From Scytalidium lignicola (lineage: Eukaryota; Ascomycota; Leotiomycetes), in contig NCSJ02000149.1 of the NCBI GenBank assembly GCA_002812745.2, positions 1 through 64,000 on the forward strand: 64,000 nt of DNA, in the 5' to 3' direction. The position numbers and the translations under genes were made by a program. A model generated the notes under the pieces. The model was not told where the DNA came from. It searched no databases and saw nothing but the letters and a program-made list of their open reading frames with translations. Position 1 is the first letter of the stretch; each line of letters begins with the position of its first letter. Of this stretch, positions 23,632-35,090 are shown piece after piece.

Positions 23632-25630
23632 ATGGCTTCAACAGTAACGCAAACAATAGAGCTAGAGACGATCAATCCCCCTCAATCAGCACAACTACAC
23701 GAACATCCGTCTTTGTCGCTAAATCTGCGCCCTGATATCCCAACTCAAGCTATTCTCATGACCACACCTGCACCACAACAACATGTCTTTCAGCAAGAGC
23801 CGTCTTTTAATTCTATGGGAAACTCTCGCAAGATCATCATTCTGGTCTTGATTGTTGCATGCAATTTTATTCAGGTGAATGCATTCGCATAGATCATAAA
23901 ATTAGTATAGATAAATGGCTGACATGGACGTTGAAAAAAATAGATGATATCAAATATAGTGGGCATTGCAGCTGGTCTGGAGATCAGCAAACTCCTAGGT
24001 GTGCAAACTGGTCCTGGCAAGGCAAACTGGATTGCAGCTTCTTACCCGTATATTCCTCCTTTCCCGTATATTCCCTTGCGAATGGGCCTTTACTAATCTT
24101 TCACATATACACAGTCTTACCCAAGGAACATTCGTGCTTATAAGTGGACGACTTGGAGCCGTCTATGGTCATAAAACAATTCTCTTTGTCGGAGGAGCCT
24201 GGCTCGTGATCTGGTCGTTCGTGAATGGGTTCACCACATCTTTCACATCTTTCGTTATTGCGAGAGCTATGTCTGGGGTGGGTGGTGCGCTGCTGATGCC
24301 GAACGTAGTTGCGATGATTGTAAGTTGGTTCTTTATCCATTAATGGCTATGCTGACCAAGCCTTAGGGGATTACGTGCCCGCCTGGTAAATTGAGGAATA
24401 TCAGTTTAGGATTTTTCAGTGCCTCTGCACCCACTGGAGGATATTTAGGAAGTTTAGTTGCTGGTGGATTTATTGCTGCTGGTAGATGGGACCTATTTTT
24501 CTTCGTTATGTATGTTGTTGACTTCTATGAAGCGAACATCCTATATGTTAGGCTATTGCTTACTGACTGTCATTACTGCTGTAGGGCATCCTTTCTTGTG
24601 ATCATCTTGGCCCCTCTGTGGGTACTCCTTNCCCCCTGAGAGAGCAGTAGACCCTAAGGGTAAGATTGATTGGATAGGTGCCGCGCTGGGCACAGGAGGA
24701 TTGATCCTCTTCAATGTGGCATGGAAGTAGGTGTTCTCACTACCCATATACACATAATATTTGTTAACACTACTATCCAAAGCCAAGCTCCAGAAGTAGG
24801 CTGGTCCACACCTTACGAAATTGTACTTCTGTGTCTCTCCATCCTCCTTCTCGCCATCTTCTCACTCTGGGAATCAAAATTCGCTGATACACCTATCCTC
24901 CCGCTCGACATATGGCGAGCTCCTTCATTCCTCCCTCTTGTAGTCTCGGTTCTCTTTTGCTTCATGTCTAACGGTATATTCCTCTGGTATATGGTAGCTT
25001 GGCTACAAATCCTGAGAGGTTATAGCGTATTGCAGTTTGCTATCGCTTGGACGCCGTTTGGCATAATGGGCGTCGTAGGAGCTTTAGCCTCATCCTGGCT
25101 GATTCCACGATTAGCAGCACAGTGGATCCTAGCTATGGGAGCTGCTGCCATTTTAATCTCGAACACGTTACTAGCAACTATGCCAGAGCAACAGAGCTAC
25201 TGGACACAGGTCTTTCCTTCCAATTTATTTATGGCATTCTGCCCAGACTTCGTCTATACGGCTGCTCAGATCATTGCTAGTAATAGTGTGCGGAGATCTC
25301 AACAAGGAGTCGCGGCTAGTTTGATTGGTACTCTGAATCTTTATGGGACTAGCTTGGGATTGGGTTTCTCGGGAACAGTAGAGGCGGCAATCAACAAGGG
25401 AAAGCCAGATCCAGTAGTAGGATATAGGGCTGCCCTTTATTTTGGAGCAGCCATTGCGGTCACTGCAATATTGATTGATGTGATATTTGTGAGAGTTGTT
25501 AAAGANTGAGAGGGAGGGGTGGGCTGATGAAGAGGATGCTGATGCGGATATTGACATTAGCAGAGGTCGAGATTTAGCTGAAGGAACGTCGACTGCCGTG
25601 CAGGCTAGAGATGTGTCTGTATCACAGTGA
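23632..25630 (+). CDS. MFS transporter, DHA2 family (paralogue 2)
   Basis: Six exons (23632-23874, 23944-24047, 24115-24319, 24367-24509, 24585-24726, 24783-25630) encode 560 residues once two artefactual N bases (24631, 25506) are omitted. Removing them restores LLPPERAVDPKGKIDWIGAA and the acidic tail ending VQARDVSVSQ, and makes exon 5 141 nt, the same as in the paralogue at 19238-21080. Signature text includes LTQGTFVLISGRLGAVYGHK, RAMSGVGGALLMPNVVAM and CPDFVYTAAQIIASNSVRRS. It is a 14-TM type DHA2 exporter. The paralogue's third exon (348 nt) is split here by a 47-bp intron (24320-24366). The pair faces apart and may share regulation. Confidence 0.9.
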
Positions 25631-25798
25631 GGTAGGTTCAAGGGTCTAACATACTTCAGAAGGAATATTTTAAAAAGGAGTTGTCGACTGATATGATAGA
25701 CAACAGGAGAAGATACATTTATTAGTGAAGCTCTATGGGGTATAGTTGTATATTTTCATTATATTATTTGGCAACATAAAATCTAACAATATGTTAAA

Positions 25799-26821
25799 CT
25801 AGAACACCTCTCCTTCTAAACGGTTGATGTCATATCCTTTCTCCATGTTACCCTTCCTCAGCGCTCCAGCAAGTCTCAACCTCTCTTCTTCCTTCATTCG
25901 AGCATGGATTTCTATGCGTGTTGGATTAAGATATTCTCTTTTCCCCGTAATCTGGTAATCAAATCTATCAACTCCCAAAAAAGACAAAGTTTTGAGCTCA
26001 ATCAAGCTATAATCGTCCGGGTTATGGCGGGAGAATTTAAATGGTTCCTTCATACGAAATGTCGGATTGGTAATCACCCGTGGAGCACGCAGCGTATTTT
26101 TCGATGCAGAATGAAGCATTAATGGGTGCATGAGAACCACATCTCCCACATTACCCGTCATCTCATGAAATGCCTCCTTAGGAAATTGTTGTACCTTCTC
26201 AATAAACCAATCGAGATCCTTGTGCTTTGGTTCTTCACCACGAGGCACCATTCTTGGCGTGACTCCTTCAGGGTGTGCTGCTAGGTGCTTTGCAATAATC
26301 TCCATTCCACCAGGACAGATGACAGTTCCACCACAACCAGGTTTGATATCGGTGTAGAGTGGAATAATGAGCATACTCTGCTCCGGAGAGTCAAGGTAAT
26401 GCATGAAGAAATCTCCATCGACGTGCCAGTTATCCAGGCCTTTTGGGTTGAACTCTTGACCAATATATTCATCCTTACCGAAGTTACAGATGAAGTTGTC
26501 GCTAAAAGAAGGAGGGCTATTCTCATCGATACGGTCTGCACCACCTGATAAATCACAGATTGCTTGCCATACTTTGGGTACGAAGGTTGAGCATAGAACT
26601 TGGTTATGAGATGGCATATTGACTCGGTCCATAACCCAGGTTTTCTTGTCGTTTGGATCGTAGCCTAGGCGCACCCAAAGGTCTCTCATTTTTTCGTCTG
26701 CTTGCTCTTTGGTGAAGGCGCTTTTTATAACCACATAGCCATATTTCATCCAGTGTTCGATATCTTCTGGTGTAAGAATTGAACATTTCTTCACCGTTGT
26801 AGTAGGGATTGTTAAAGCCAT
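25799..26821 (-). CDS. phytanoyl-CoA dioxygenase (PhyH)-like Fe(II)/2-oxoglutarate oxygenase
   Basis: An intronless 340-residue frame from MALTIPTTTVKK; the open frame extends upstream to 26899, but this ATG gives the usual N-terminus. The fold markers are LTPEDIEHWMKYGYVVIKSA at the start, the iron-binding HxD in NWHVDGDFF, the distal histidine in VVLMHPLMLHSASKN, and the Arg in LRAPRVITNP that binds 2-oxoglutarate. Members hydroxylate or otherwise oxidise fatty-acyl, terpenoid or polyketide-type substrates; the substrate here is unknown. It lies between a DHA2 exporter and a Zn2Cys6 regulator transcribed divergently from it, a typical setting for a secondary-metabolite tailoring enzyme. Confidence 0.87.
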   Translation of the reverse strand: MALTIPTTTVKKCSILTPEDIEHWMKYGYVVIKSAFTKEQADEKMRDLWVRLGYDPNDKKTWVMDRVNMPSHNQVLCSTFVPKVWQAICDLSGGADRIDENSPPSFSDNFICNFGKDEYIGQEFNPKGLDNWHVDGDFFMHYLDSPEQSMLIIPLYTDIKPGCGGTVICPGGMEIIAKHLAAHPEGVTPRMVPRGEEPKHKDLDWFIEKVQQFPKEAFHEMTGNVGDVVLMHPLMLHSASKNTLRAPRVITNPTFRMKEPFKFSRHNPDDYSLIELKTLSFLGVDRFDYQITGKREYLNPTRIEIHARMKEEERLRLAGALRKGNMEKGYDINRLEGEVF

Positions 26822-27679
26822 TTCGAGCCTACGTTTTAACAATGTCGCATGTAGCAGATTGATTGATATTCTTCTCTTATGTCCTGCTGCGCGTTTCAAT
26901 AATACATATGCGTCGCTATGATGAGGCCNTTTTTAGTTAGGTGTAAATAGATAATATGAAAACAAGATTTAAAGAAACCGAAGATGTTTTAATATAAGTT
27001 GAAATTCATAACTTAGTAGGACTCAATATATTTCAACTAAGATATGGCTTCAAATTCTTTAAATATATGCTTGACATAATGGCAACATCAATGGTGTACT
27101 CTAGATGTCTAGCCGTCCCCACAATTATTATCCCCGGCATCGCGGAGTCGAGTGTCTGCCAAGAGCTATGATGGAAAGTTCCTGGGTTGGGCAGCTAGCT
27201 CAAAGTAAAATAAGCGTCTCAAGCAAATGCATGCTTCAGAGTACAAATTGTATGACCGAAAATTTATGATTGACCTATCTCCCCGAAATCGGTACTTATT
27301 TTCCGTAGTTTCTCCGGGACAACTTGTTCGGAGGTCCCGTGCCATAATTATTTGAAAATAAAAGCCCCGCTGACGGGGAAAACCCCAGGAGGTAGAGCAA
27401 AGCGCTTACGGAGCAATGAACGCCGAATTGCATGGAGGATAGGATACTACAACTAGCAGCAATCTCATCGGAATCTATCCGGAATAAAGGGGAGTAGAGA
27501 AATCAATAATCAACTGTTCGATCACTGCTAACCTACGGAGCAGCGGGGTAGTAAATCTGCTCGGGCAACCCCTTGTGACGACGCCAATAATCATTATTCT
27601 AGCATTAAAACGTTATCGAACTATTAGCTGTGCGTCTAACCAATCAAATCCAGCTGACTCTACCATCAGAAAGCAGGAT
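26822..27679. other. divergent promoter region PhyH / Zn2Cys6 regulator
   Basis: Shared upstream region of two divergent genes. AT-rich to about 27,110, then more balanced with several CGG/CCG triplets; candidate sites at 27283-27338 are listed separately. N at 26929. Confidence 0.5.
27283..27338. promoter_or_regulatory. candidate Zn2Cys6 binding sites (CCG/CGG inverted repeats)
   Basis: CCG-AAAT-CGG occurs at 27283-27292. CTCCG (27312-27316) and CGGAG (27329-27333) form a perfect inverted repeat with 12 bp between; GGGAC/GTCCC (27316-27320, 27334-27338) overlaps it. Spaced CGG triplets are the usual targets of binuclear zinc activators, one of which is encoded next door. The link is inferential. 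Confidence 0.4.
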
Positions 27680-29995
27680 ATGGATCTTTCGGACAAGAAT
27701 GAGAGAACAATGTCGCCTGAGGACCCCCAGGACGTCTCTCCAACGACACAAAGGGGTCACAAGAGGAAGCGGCTCAGCCATGCCGTAAATATAACCAAAC
27801 AACTCTTAAGCTGTAACTAGGCTGATTGGATTAAGTGTAGTAATTGCCGAGCCAAGAAGAAGAGGCTAGTATTCCAATCATGAAACTGTTCTCACTTGCG
27901 TTAATATTCTTAGTACAGATGTGATGGCGGCAACCCCTGTTCTCCTTGCGTCACGGATTATCTCCAATGCTCGTATGGCTTCGCGATTCCTTCGTATGTG
28001 CTTCGAATGAAAATCTCGTTATGTGTATTGATACAAGTAGCTAACATTATAAAGTCAAGGTAAAAGCGACACAATCCTGAAAATGGTGATTCAAAACAAC
28101 GAGCTCGTTCAAAAAGTTCTCGATGAGATTGTAAATAGGTTTTGTTTTATACAGAAAGCTAGACGACTAACTTATAATAGCAAACATATAAATCAAATGA
28201 CATTATTCGTGACTCCAGGCAATTAGAAACTGGGTCTCAGTCACTTGCCCTCAAGTCTGGTTTGCCTGCTGCTCACGATGAGATTAACAATGCTACAATT
28301 CCATCTCGACATAGATCTGGCGCTTACTTTATGCTTCAGTGGCCAATTTTTGATGACTGTGAAGGATTACGTCAAAACATCAAAAACACTGTTGTTTTGG
28401 AAGCTGGCCGCGCCCCAATAGAGTTTTCTCCATTGATAAGATACCCGTATGTAACAGCCGACGAGGTGGATAGAATTATCAACACTTTTCAGCAGAATGT
28501 TAATTTCTGGATGCCGACAATATCTCTTGATCAAATTCAGAAAGTACGTCAAATCGTCTTGACCGGACAGAACGACTTAACATCTGATGTGTGCCTTGCT
28601 ATGTTGATTATGGCACTTGGGTTGGCCTGTGAATTTGTGGAGCAAAAACTGCATCATGATTCTAAGATGGAAAGTGTGGCTTATCGTCACTTACAAATGA
28701 GTTCATTATACTTTGAAGCCTCCTCACGAGCTAGTGCTGTAGCACAGATGGAAATGACTCCGGTTTCTGCTCATTGTTCTCTTCTTACAGTGTTGAGTCC
28801 CCTCTCCACTTTCTCTGGGTAGAATTTAATCATTTCATATAGTATCTACCTCACATTCTTACAGCGACCGGTACAAGCCTGGACTGCCTTGGATTCGACG
28901 GCTATGAAGTGCCGGTTAATACTGGATCACCTATACGAAAACACATCTGCAGACGAGAAAGAGTCTGTGAAGCGTATCTTTTGGTCATGTTTTCTTATCG
29001 AAAGGTTGGACTGAGCATTTCATATCCTGTGAAGGCCCTGTTACTCATCAATTCATAGTGACCTGCTTGTGGAGCTATCTGGTATTCCAGAGAGTAGGGT
29101 AGGAATAATTGAGTCTTCGATCCCTCCCCTTGGTTCACTGCAGACCCACACATCAGATAAGATATGTTCAGAGGCGTTGGAATATTTTCTCGCTTGTATC
29201 TCGATTCGACGACTGCTTAATCGGTCTCATCATTTTCTATACAGCCAAAACATCCCTGTTTACAATCAACATACGCCGACGTTAATATCAGAGCTAAAGA
29301 GTCAACTGTACAGCTGGTGGGAATGTCTACCGTCAGGTTTAAAGTTTGAGATTGAAGTTGATGAAGATGGTCTATATTACAGCAATACGAATCCTCCGAC
29401 AAATACCCAGGCTTACCTTCGTATTCGATTTTTTGCTTGCCAGGTTGTGATTTCTAGGCCGTATCTAATGGATGCTACCTATGGGACGGATTTATTTCCT
29501 CACCAGTCGTCCTACATTTCCTTTCCAGAGGTGCCGATTGAACGGCAAAGACTGATGCAAAGAGCTGTGAAGTGCTCTATCACACATGACATTACCACAG
29601 TTGAGCTACCACATGCGTTTATAGTAAGCGCATGGATATCTTCCTGCTCGTAGGTCTAAACCCATGATGAAAAGAGTATATATTAACTTCACAATAGAGC
29701 CATTAGCTCCATGGTCACACTTTTGGCTGCAGAGCGTCTTTTAGGACCCCAAATCTCCGACTTACGTGAACAAATCGTTGAAGTTGGCCAGAAGCTTGTA
29801 GAATTTGCTAATTTTTTGAAGGATCTTCACAAAGATTCTCAAATTAAGCTCTACAGTCAGAGCCCAAGTATGGCTCAGAATTCTAGATTAATTGAGCATG
29901 CTCAAGCTTTGTTGACCAGAGATATGTACCTACCGTCACTATTTCAACTATCTGAGACAGAGGGTTCTGGAAAAGTGGTGCGTAGAGAGGAATGA
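27680..29995 (+). pseudogene. Zn2Cys6 fungal-specific transcription factor with one frame break
   Basis: Modelled exons are 27680-27784, 27821-27864, 27919-27993, 28055-28130, 28181-28818, 28865-29004, 29059-29649 and 29698-29995. The binuclear zinc cluster is complete across three exons: CSNCRAKKKRC then CDGGNPCSPCVTDYLQC, spacing C-x2-C-x6-C-x5-C-x2-C-x6-C. The second intron (27865-27918) has a GC donor. The first predicted intron is only 36 bp and is uncertain. A middle-homology region follows (RPVQAWTALDSTAMKCRLIL; RIFWSCFLIESDLLVELSGI). Exon 5 is one base short of the phase needed by exon 6; the frame changes between HCSLLT and VESPLHFLW (about 28,785). This is either a real frameshift or a base error. 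Likely a nuclear regulator of the adjoining dioxygenase/transporter genes. Confidence 0.7.
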
Positions 29996-30826
29996 ATATC
30001 TTCAAAATTGCGTTTGAAATAATTGATCAAGGGGTTGCAACATCTTTACATTTTAGCTATATTAGTTGGGATAAGCTACAGAATTTAATGTAGAAAAAAA
30101 AGGATCAAATTGTATATAGAAGTGCAGACCGAAATTTCAGAATGAAGGTGTGTATATAAGTTTCAGTGCGGATAAGTGTCTGCATAGGTGTTGATAGCTG
30201 CATTTTCCTCACAGCAGCACGAATTGACATCTCACTAAAGGCTAAGTCTGACCTGGAAGGGCTAACTGAGATGGAACGAAAATATGTGCCCTCAAGTTGT
30301 TGTGTTACTGATTTTCATTGATACCGTCATTACTTCTCTCACCAAATAACTGCTTAAATCCCCCCATCAGTGATTGAATAATATCTTCTACTTTTCTTTC
30401 TTTATCCCTCAAGTGTTATCAATAGAATATAAAATAACTCTGCCATCTTTAAACAGTTTAAGGGTAGACTTTCTTTTATTCCAAATCATAACATCTTCAA
30501 AAATATAAACAGATAGGATGACCTATTCGGAAAGACATAACTCCCAATTTAGTTTTAGATCTCCGAAATTTGGAAGAGCTTTACAAGCTGAATCAAGATC
30601 TCTTCCGGAAACAGGACGTCTAACTAAATAAAAATTTAGGTCAAGTTTCATAATTCCGAATATTCTCGTCATCCCACCGAAGTTGACACAATGACAATGG
30701 GTGCAAGATCTGTTGTCGTAACTCTAGAAGGGTAAAGACCGAGCTAGGGGCCTTGAAGCTGCCCACAGGCAGGTGCTTCAAGTTGACAACTAGTCCAAGC
30801 CTGGTATGCTCATGTGCTACATCCCT
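29996..30826. other. intergenic, no gene seen
   Basis: AT-rich DNA between the regulator and the DUF6546 pseudogene. No RNA or coding feature recognised. Confidence 0.5.
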
Positions 30827-32397
30827 CTAAGCTCTTACTGTTCGCTGATCTATATCTAGATCTAAGTTCCCAGTGCTGCGGAAAGTGATCACGGGGCATC
30901 CGTTTGTTGCACAGCGACGATAACGGAAGACGGACTTCTCCTCTCCACAATTCCATATATCCATGGTTTGAAGCTTGGGCATCTTCTTGGCTGCACTGGC
31001 AGCCGCCTGGAGTAATTCATTAATTCTTTGTGGCAATTCAGCATGGCTGAATAATTTTGTTGTTAGTGCTAACGACCTGAGATTTGGCCATTCAGGCTGA
31101 TAAAAGCGATCTGCGTTGCTGACACTTGACTTGGCTGCGATCGCCTGATGTAATTTGCCGAAGTCCTGCTTCCTAGATAATTCTAGGAACTGGTAGTATT
31201 CAGGCATTGATAACTGTGCTGTGATCTCCTCTCATGCGTACTCGCGTGATAGATCGAGCAAACTGCCTGGCCAGAAGTCTTGGAAGAAATCTTTCGCGTC
31301 GGTAAGGAACGAGACGAACAACTCTTCGAGGTGGTGGCTCTTGCCAGCCAAGGTTTTACCTAAAGAGGGAAGTGTGACCCTACTTATGTGTGCACCATTA
31401 TCGAAATTTTCAAAGACTGAGAGCCTCTTGAGCGTAACTGGAAGGTATCTGTTGAATAGTTTTTAATATGCTATGAAATAATCAGCATCTGTGTGTTTAC
31501 AGTTGTCCATCTCCATAAAAACGCCAACGCAATATCAACAGTACCTCTATTAAGTGATTTTTCTTTCCTCCAATTAACGTCTTTCCATGGCTCATAAATC
31601 AAATGTTCTAGACCTGTGAGTTTTTCAACGATTCGACATAGGCTTGTAGGATGGAAGCCGCAAAAATACTGTCGACGAACTAAAAGGCTCTTAACAGCGT
31701 CAGTCTTAGAAAGATTATGTTTCTTTTCAAGACCAAAATTCCCAAAATCAAGTAGGAGAGGCATTCCGAAAAATCCTATCTTGTGCCCACAACTCGAGCA
31801 ATAATTCTCCCACCTGCCACGTATTTCAACATGGCGAAGATCAAAACGTCTAAAGCGTGGATGCTTACGGGTAGACACGTGTGATTTATTTTTGCTATCC
31901 GTGCAGTCATCGTCTAATGGATGTAGGTCGATGTGTTTGAAGTGATGGTCGGGGGGAATATATTTCAAACCACTCCGAGAGTGAGCGCTCAGTTCCAAAA
32001 TTAGCCCCTTGTCATTCAAACCATATGGACCGTTCCTTTTCCAAGTACTCAAAATCTTCAATAGTCTCCACATAGCGTTTGTGAAAATTTGATTGTTCTT
32101 GATATTATCATCTTGATCTTCTGATGGCCAGCAAAATGTGCAACTGTAGGTTTTGAGCTCTATGCGGAGCCAGATGTGTCTGACAAGCTTCCTCCTGTGA
32201 TTTTGGACAATTCGGTCGAAGTCAAGTAAAGAGGATGGATGTAGTATTAATTGACGAAAAATTTTCCCTTCAAAGAATGGCTGCCATTCTTTGCAAACAA
32301 AGGCGTAGCTAGATTTGGTACTTTGGTGACTCTCGGACCGCGCTACCGACTCTAGAATTGTGATTTTGATTTCTGGTGGTAAGAGATTTTAAGCCAT
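30827..32397 (-). pseudogene. F-box-like DUF6546-family pseudogene
   Basis: From ATG 32397 the frame is Met-Ala-stop, then an F-box-like start (NLLPPEIKITILESVARSES, FVCKEWQPFFEGKIFRQLIL) and DUF6546 landmarks: ILSTWKRNG, LELSAHS, VKSLLVRRQYFCGFHPTSLC, GLEHLIYEPWKDVNW, then after an apparent 56-bp intron (31489-31544) RYLPVTLKRLSVFENF, LEELFVSFLTDAKDFF, WPNLRSLALTTKLF and MPKLQTMDIWNCG. Three in-frame stops interrupt it: TAA at 32389-32391, TAA at 31463-31465 and TGA at 31232-31234. Each is explicable by a single C-to-T change (CAA or CGA). The family is abundant in filamentous ascomycetes and of unknown function. The copy is dead or nearly so. Confidence 0.75.
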
Positions 32398-32918
32398 TCT
32401 GAGGAGACAACACTCTCTGTTCCTTAAAAAACCTAAATATCATTTATATTTTATTTTCAACCAGAGACAAATGTGTTAAAAGAAGATGTCGGATGGAAGC
32501 GGACGGATGAAGTTGAGGATAGGAAATGGATGCCTAGACACCTTTTTGGGTAACTAGCTTCCACGTGGAACCTTTCTAACGTAACTAAAGGTTGTAGAAT
32601 CAAACCCCCATGATTGTAGTATTTATAAAGTCTTAGAGAATGGATATGTTCATGAGATACATTTGGTTAATTTGCGAAGTCTTGGGATAGAGATGAACTT
32701 TTGCATATATGCTACACCGGGATATCTGATCAAGTGTGGACTTTAGCACTGTCTTCGTGACAAGCTGTGCTGAATTGCTACCTGGTATTTAGATATAGAG
32801 ATAGTTAAGCCTTTACATATGATAACAGATCTTACCAAGAAATGCGAAATGTATGTAGCCACTTAATCCAAGGTTGTTTGTATTATCTCTTACGAATTTA
32901 AGTTATGCTATATCAAAT
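32398..32918. other. intergenic, no gene seen
   Basis: AT-rich DNA between the DUF6546 pseudogene and the 3' end of the peptidase. Nothing recognised. Confidence 0.5.
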
Positions 32919-34236
32919 TTAAATGTTAACATAATACTTCGCAAGCAACTCCTTCACAAAGTCCACTGGAAATCCGTCAAGATGAACTCCTTCAAATCCA
33001 GTCCTACCAGCTCGTCCGGCTACCATCGAGTTTAAGATTGCCTCTTCTGTAGCTTCAGATGCTGCTCTGAACATGGTGTCAATGCTCTCATTCTTGATGA
33101 TCTCAATCTGGTTGACCTCAACCTGACCAACCCCGTTTACATGGGGGATTGACATCCGTTCATCAGGGGTATTAGCTGTTGATAGAGCGAGAATTATATC
33201 TCCTGAATGATTACGTGCAATTCCATGCCCACCAACTTGGCCTAAGCCTACTGCACAATGTCTGGCAAGGCGATTGAGCTGGTGAGGTAACATTGGGGCA
33301 TCCGTGCTTTCATCTTGTTAGATTGATTCATTAGTTATAGCGCTTGAACTCACATCAGGTAGATAACAATACTGCCATCATCTGCTTTCCCGCTAGCTGG
33401 CTCTACCTTCTTCTGGCGTACTGGAGATCCCTTCTCTTTCAAGACGATCTTACCTACAGGTATCCCGGCAACTTGAAGATCGTACGTAAGTCCGTAATTT
33501 GACTGGCAGATAACACCGACTGTGTAGCTCTTACCACCAGTACCGTTAACGACCCGGGAGCTGGTTCCAGTCCCTCCAGGAAACATGTGGCACGTCATTC
33601 CTGCACCACCTCCATATTGTCCTTCCTGAACTTCTTCCTGGGTTAAAGCGTTTTCGAAAGCTTTATGGATAGTATCAGCCTGCAAGGCAGATTTATAGAC
33701 ATCGTTAAGCCACCAGTCTGCTGTTTCGCCGACAATTGGAGTACCGTAATTATGGCTCAGTTCCGAGAGAGAGATACCATTCTTGCGAGCGTGGTCAAGA
33801 GTCCATTGCCAGATGGTGTGAAATACAATTCCAAAGCTACAAGAATTAGTCAACGCGAGGGGCTGATCTATATGAGCAATATGTCCCAAATTTGATGTAA
33901 GAAACAGACAGTGTTTGTGTAACCCCAATCTTTGATCTGATGCGACCCGCTCACCTCGCCGTTACCGTTGAGAGTATAGATCGCAGCATAGCAAGGTACA
34001 TGAATCTCGTCAGGATGGCGGGGAAAGATGACAGTTACTCCATTGCAAACATCATCCCCATCTTTCCCATTGGTAACTTGGCCAACAAGGACTCCTGTTA
34101 AACTGTCAGTTCAAGATATTCCATGAAATTGTAACAAAGGAGTAGATTTTCCTTTCACGTCGAGAATCGAGTTTTTCGCCCCCGCTGGTAATTGTCCTGG
34201 CGCGTAGCCAATATCTCTGATGGTCATACGACCCAT
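32919..34236 (-). CDS. P1/DmpA-type aminopeptidase (S58 N-terminal nucleophile family)
   Basis: Four exons (34152-34236, 33910-34094, 33354-33862, 32919-33306) total 388 residues. Landmarks: IRDIGYAPGQLPAGAKNSIL at the start, GVTVIFPRHP, GEVSGSHQIKDWG, GTPIVGETADWWLND, the glycine-rich GQYGGGAGMTCHMFPGG and GTSSRV, SYTVGVICQSNYG, and GIARNHSGDIILALSTAN, where the autoprocessing Ser nucleophile of DmpA/BapA relatives lies. These enzymes mature by self-cleavage into two chains and release N-terminal residues from short peptides or beta/D-amino acid peptides. The first intron (34095-34151) lacks a GT donor (it starts GAAAAT), though its phase and acceptor fit; either a mutation or a base error. 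ATG 34227 is an alternative start. Confidence 0.85.
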
Positions 34237-35090
34237 TTTGTCTCTTGAATGGAAGCCTCAAGGATCAAATGTAAATATGGCGACTGTGAGATTAGTAATA
34301 GCTTCACATATAATGTCTAGGTATTTTTATGCTTTTAGATCTAAAANGGCTTCGATGAAGGTTGGCCCCGCAAGACCAAGAAACCAACTTTCTCTTAATT
34401 CAAAAATGATGAGTCAGAAAATGCTGCAACCTTTAGCAATGTACGTCATCGATAGCCTAAAAACCAGATTTAAGTGAAGTAAGAATACTTAGAAAATACA
34501 GCTGTGTGTAAGTTATCAGGTGTCACAGTGAGCGACTAGCTCCCATTAAAAAGTCTTGATAATCAGCGGTGTTGAGGTATTAAGAACAAGTAATCATTAT
34601 TTAGTAAATAAGTTCCCCACCGCAAACTCGTTAACCCTTCTCTGAAAAGCTGGGGATTTTGACAAGGTTAGAGAAAAAGATTTAATTCCGTATACCACCA
34701 CGCACCCACAACTGCTAAGATAGGCTATTACTAGTCTAGCCCAATAAAAACAATCGTACCCAGCACCTGGCTAGTGAAAATGATAAACCTCTCTGATAAA
34801 ATCTTTCAGGAAGTTGTAATATGGAGTCAGTCAATGGATCATTTTACTTTTTCTGTGGTATCTGCATATATTAGTCATTTATTACAACTTTTGACTACTA
34901 TAAGTATATGATTCTTTTAGACAAACTTCTACAACTTTATCAGTTATAACCTGGTCGTGATCTTTTCAGGGGTGGACATTCAAAGTCAATTCTATTTGTA
35001 CTTCGGCAACAATTACAAGACTGCTGCAATACCTATTTCGACTGGAGATAATAGCAGCAGGTCAAAATCTATTTAGCTCCGCAACAACTT
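34237..35090. other. intergenic, no gene seen
   Basis: AT-rich DNA; an isolated N at 34347. No RNA or supported coding frame. Confidence 0.5.
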
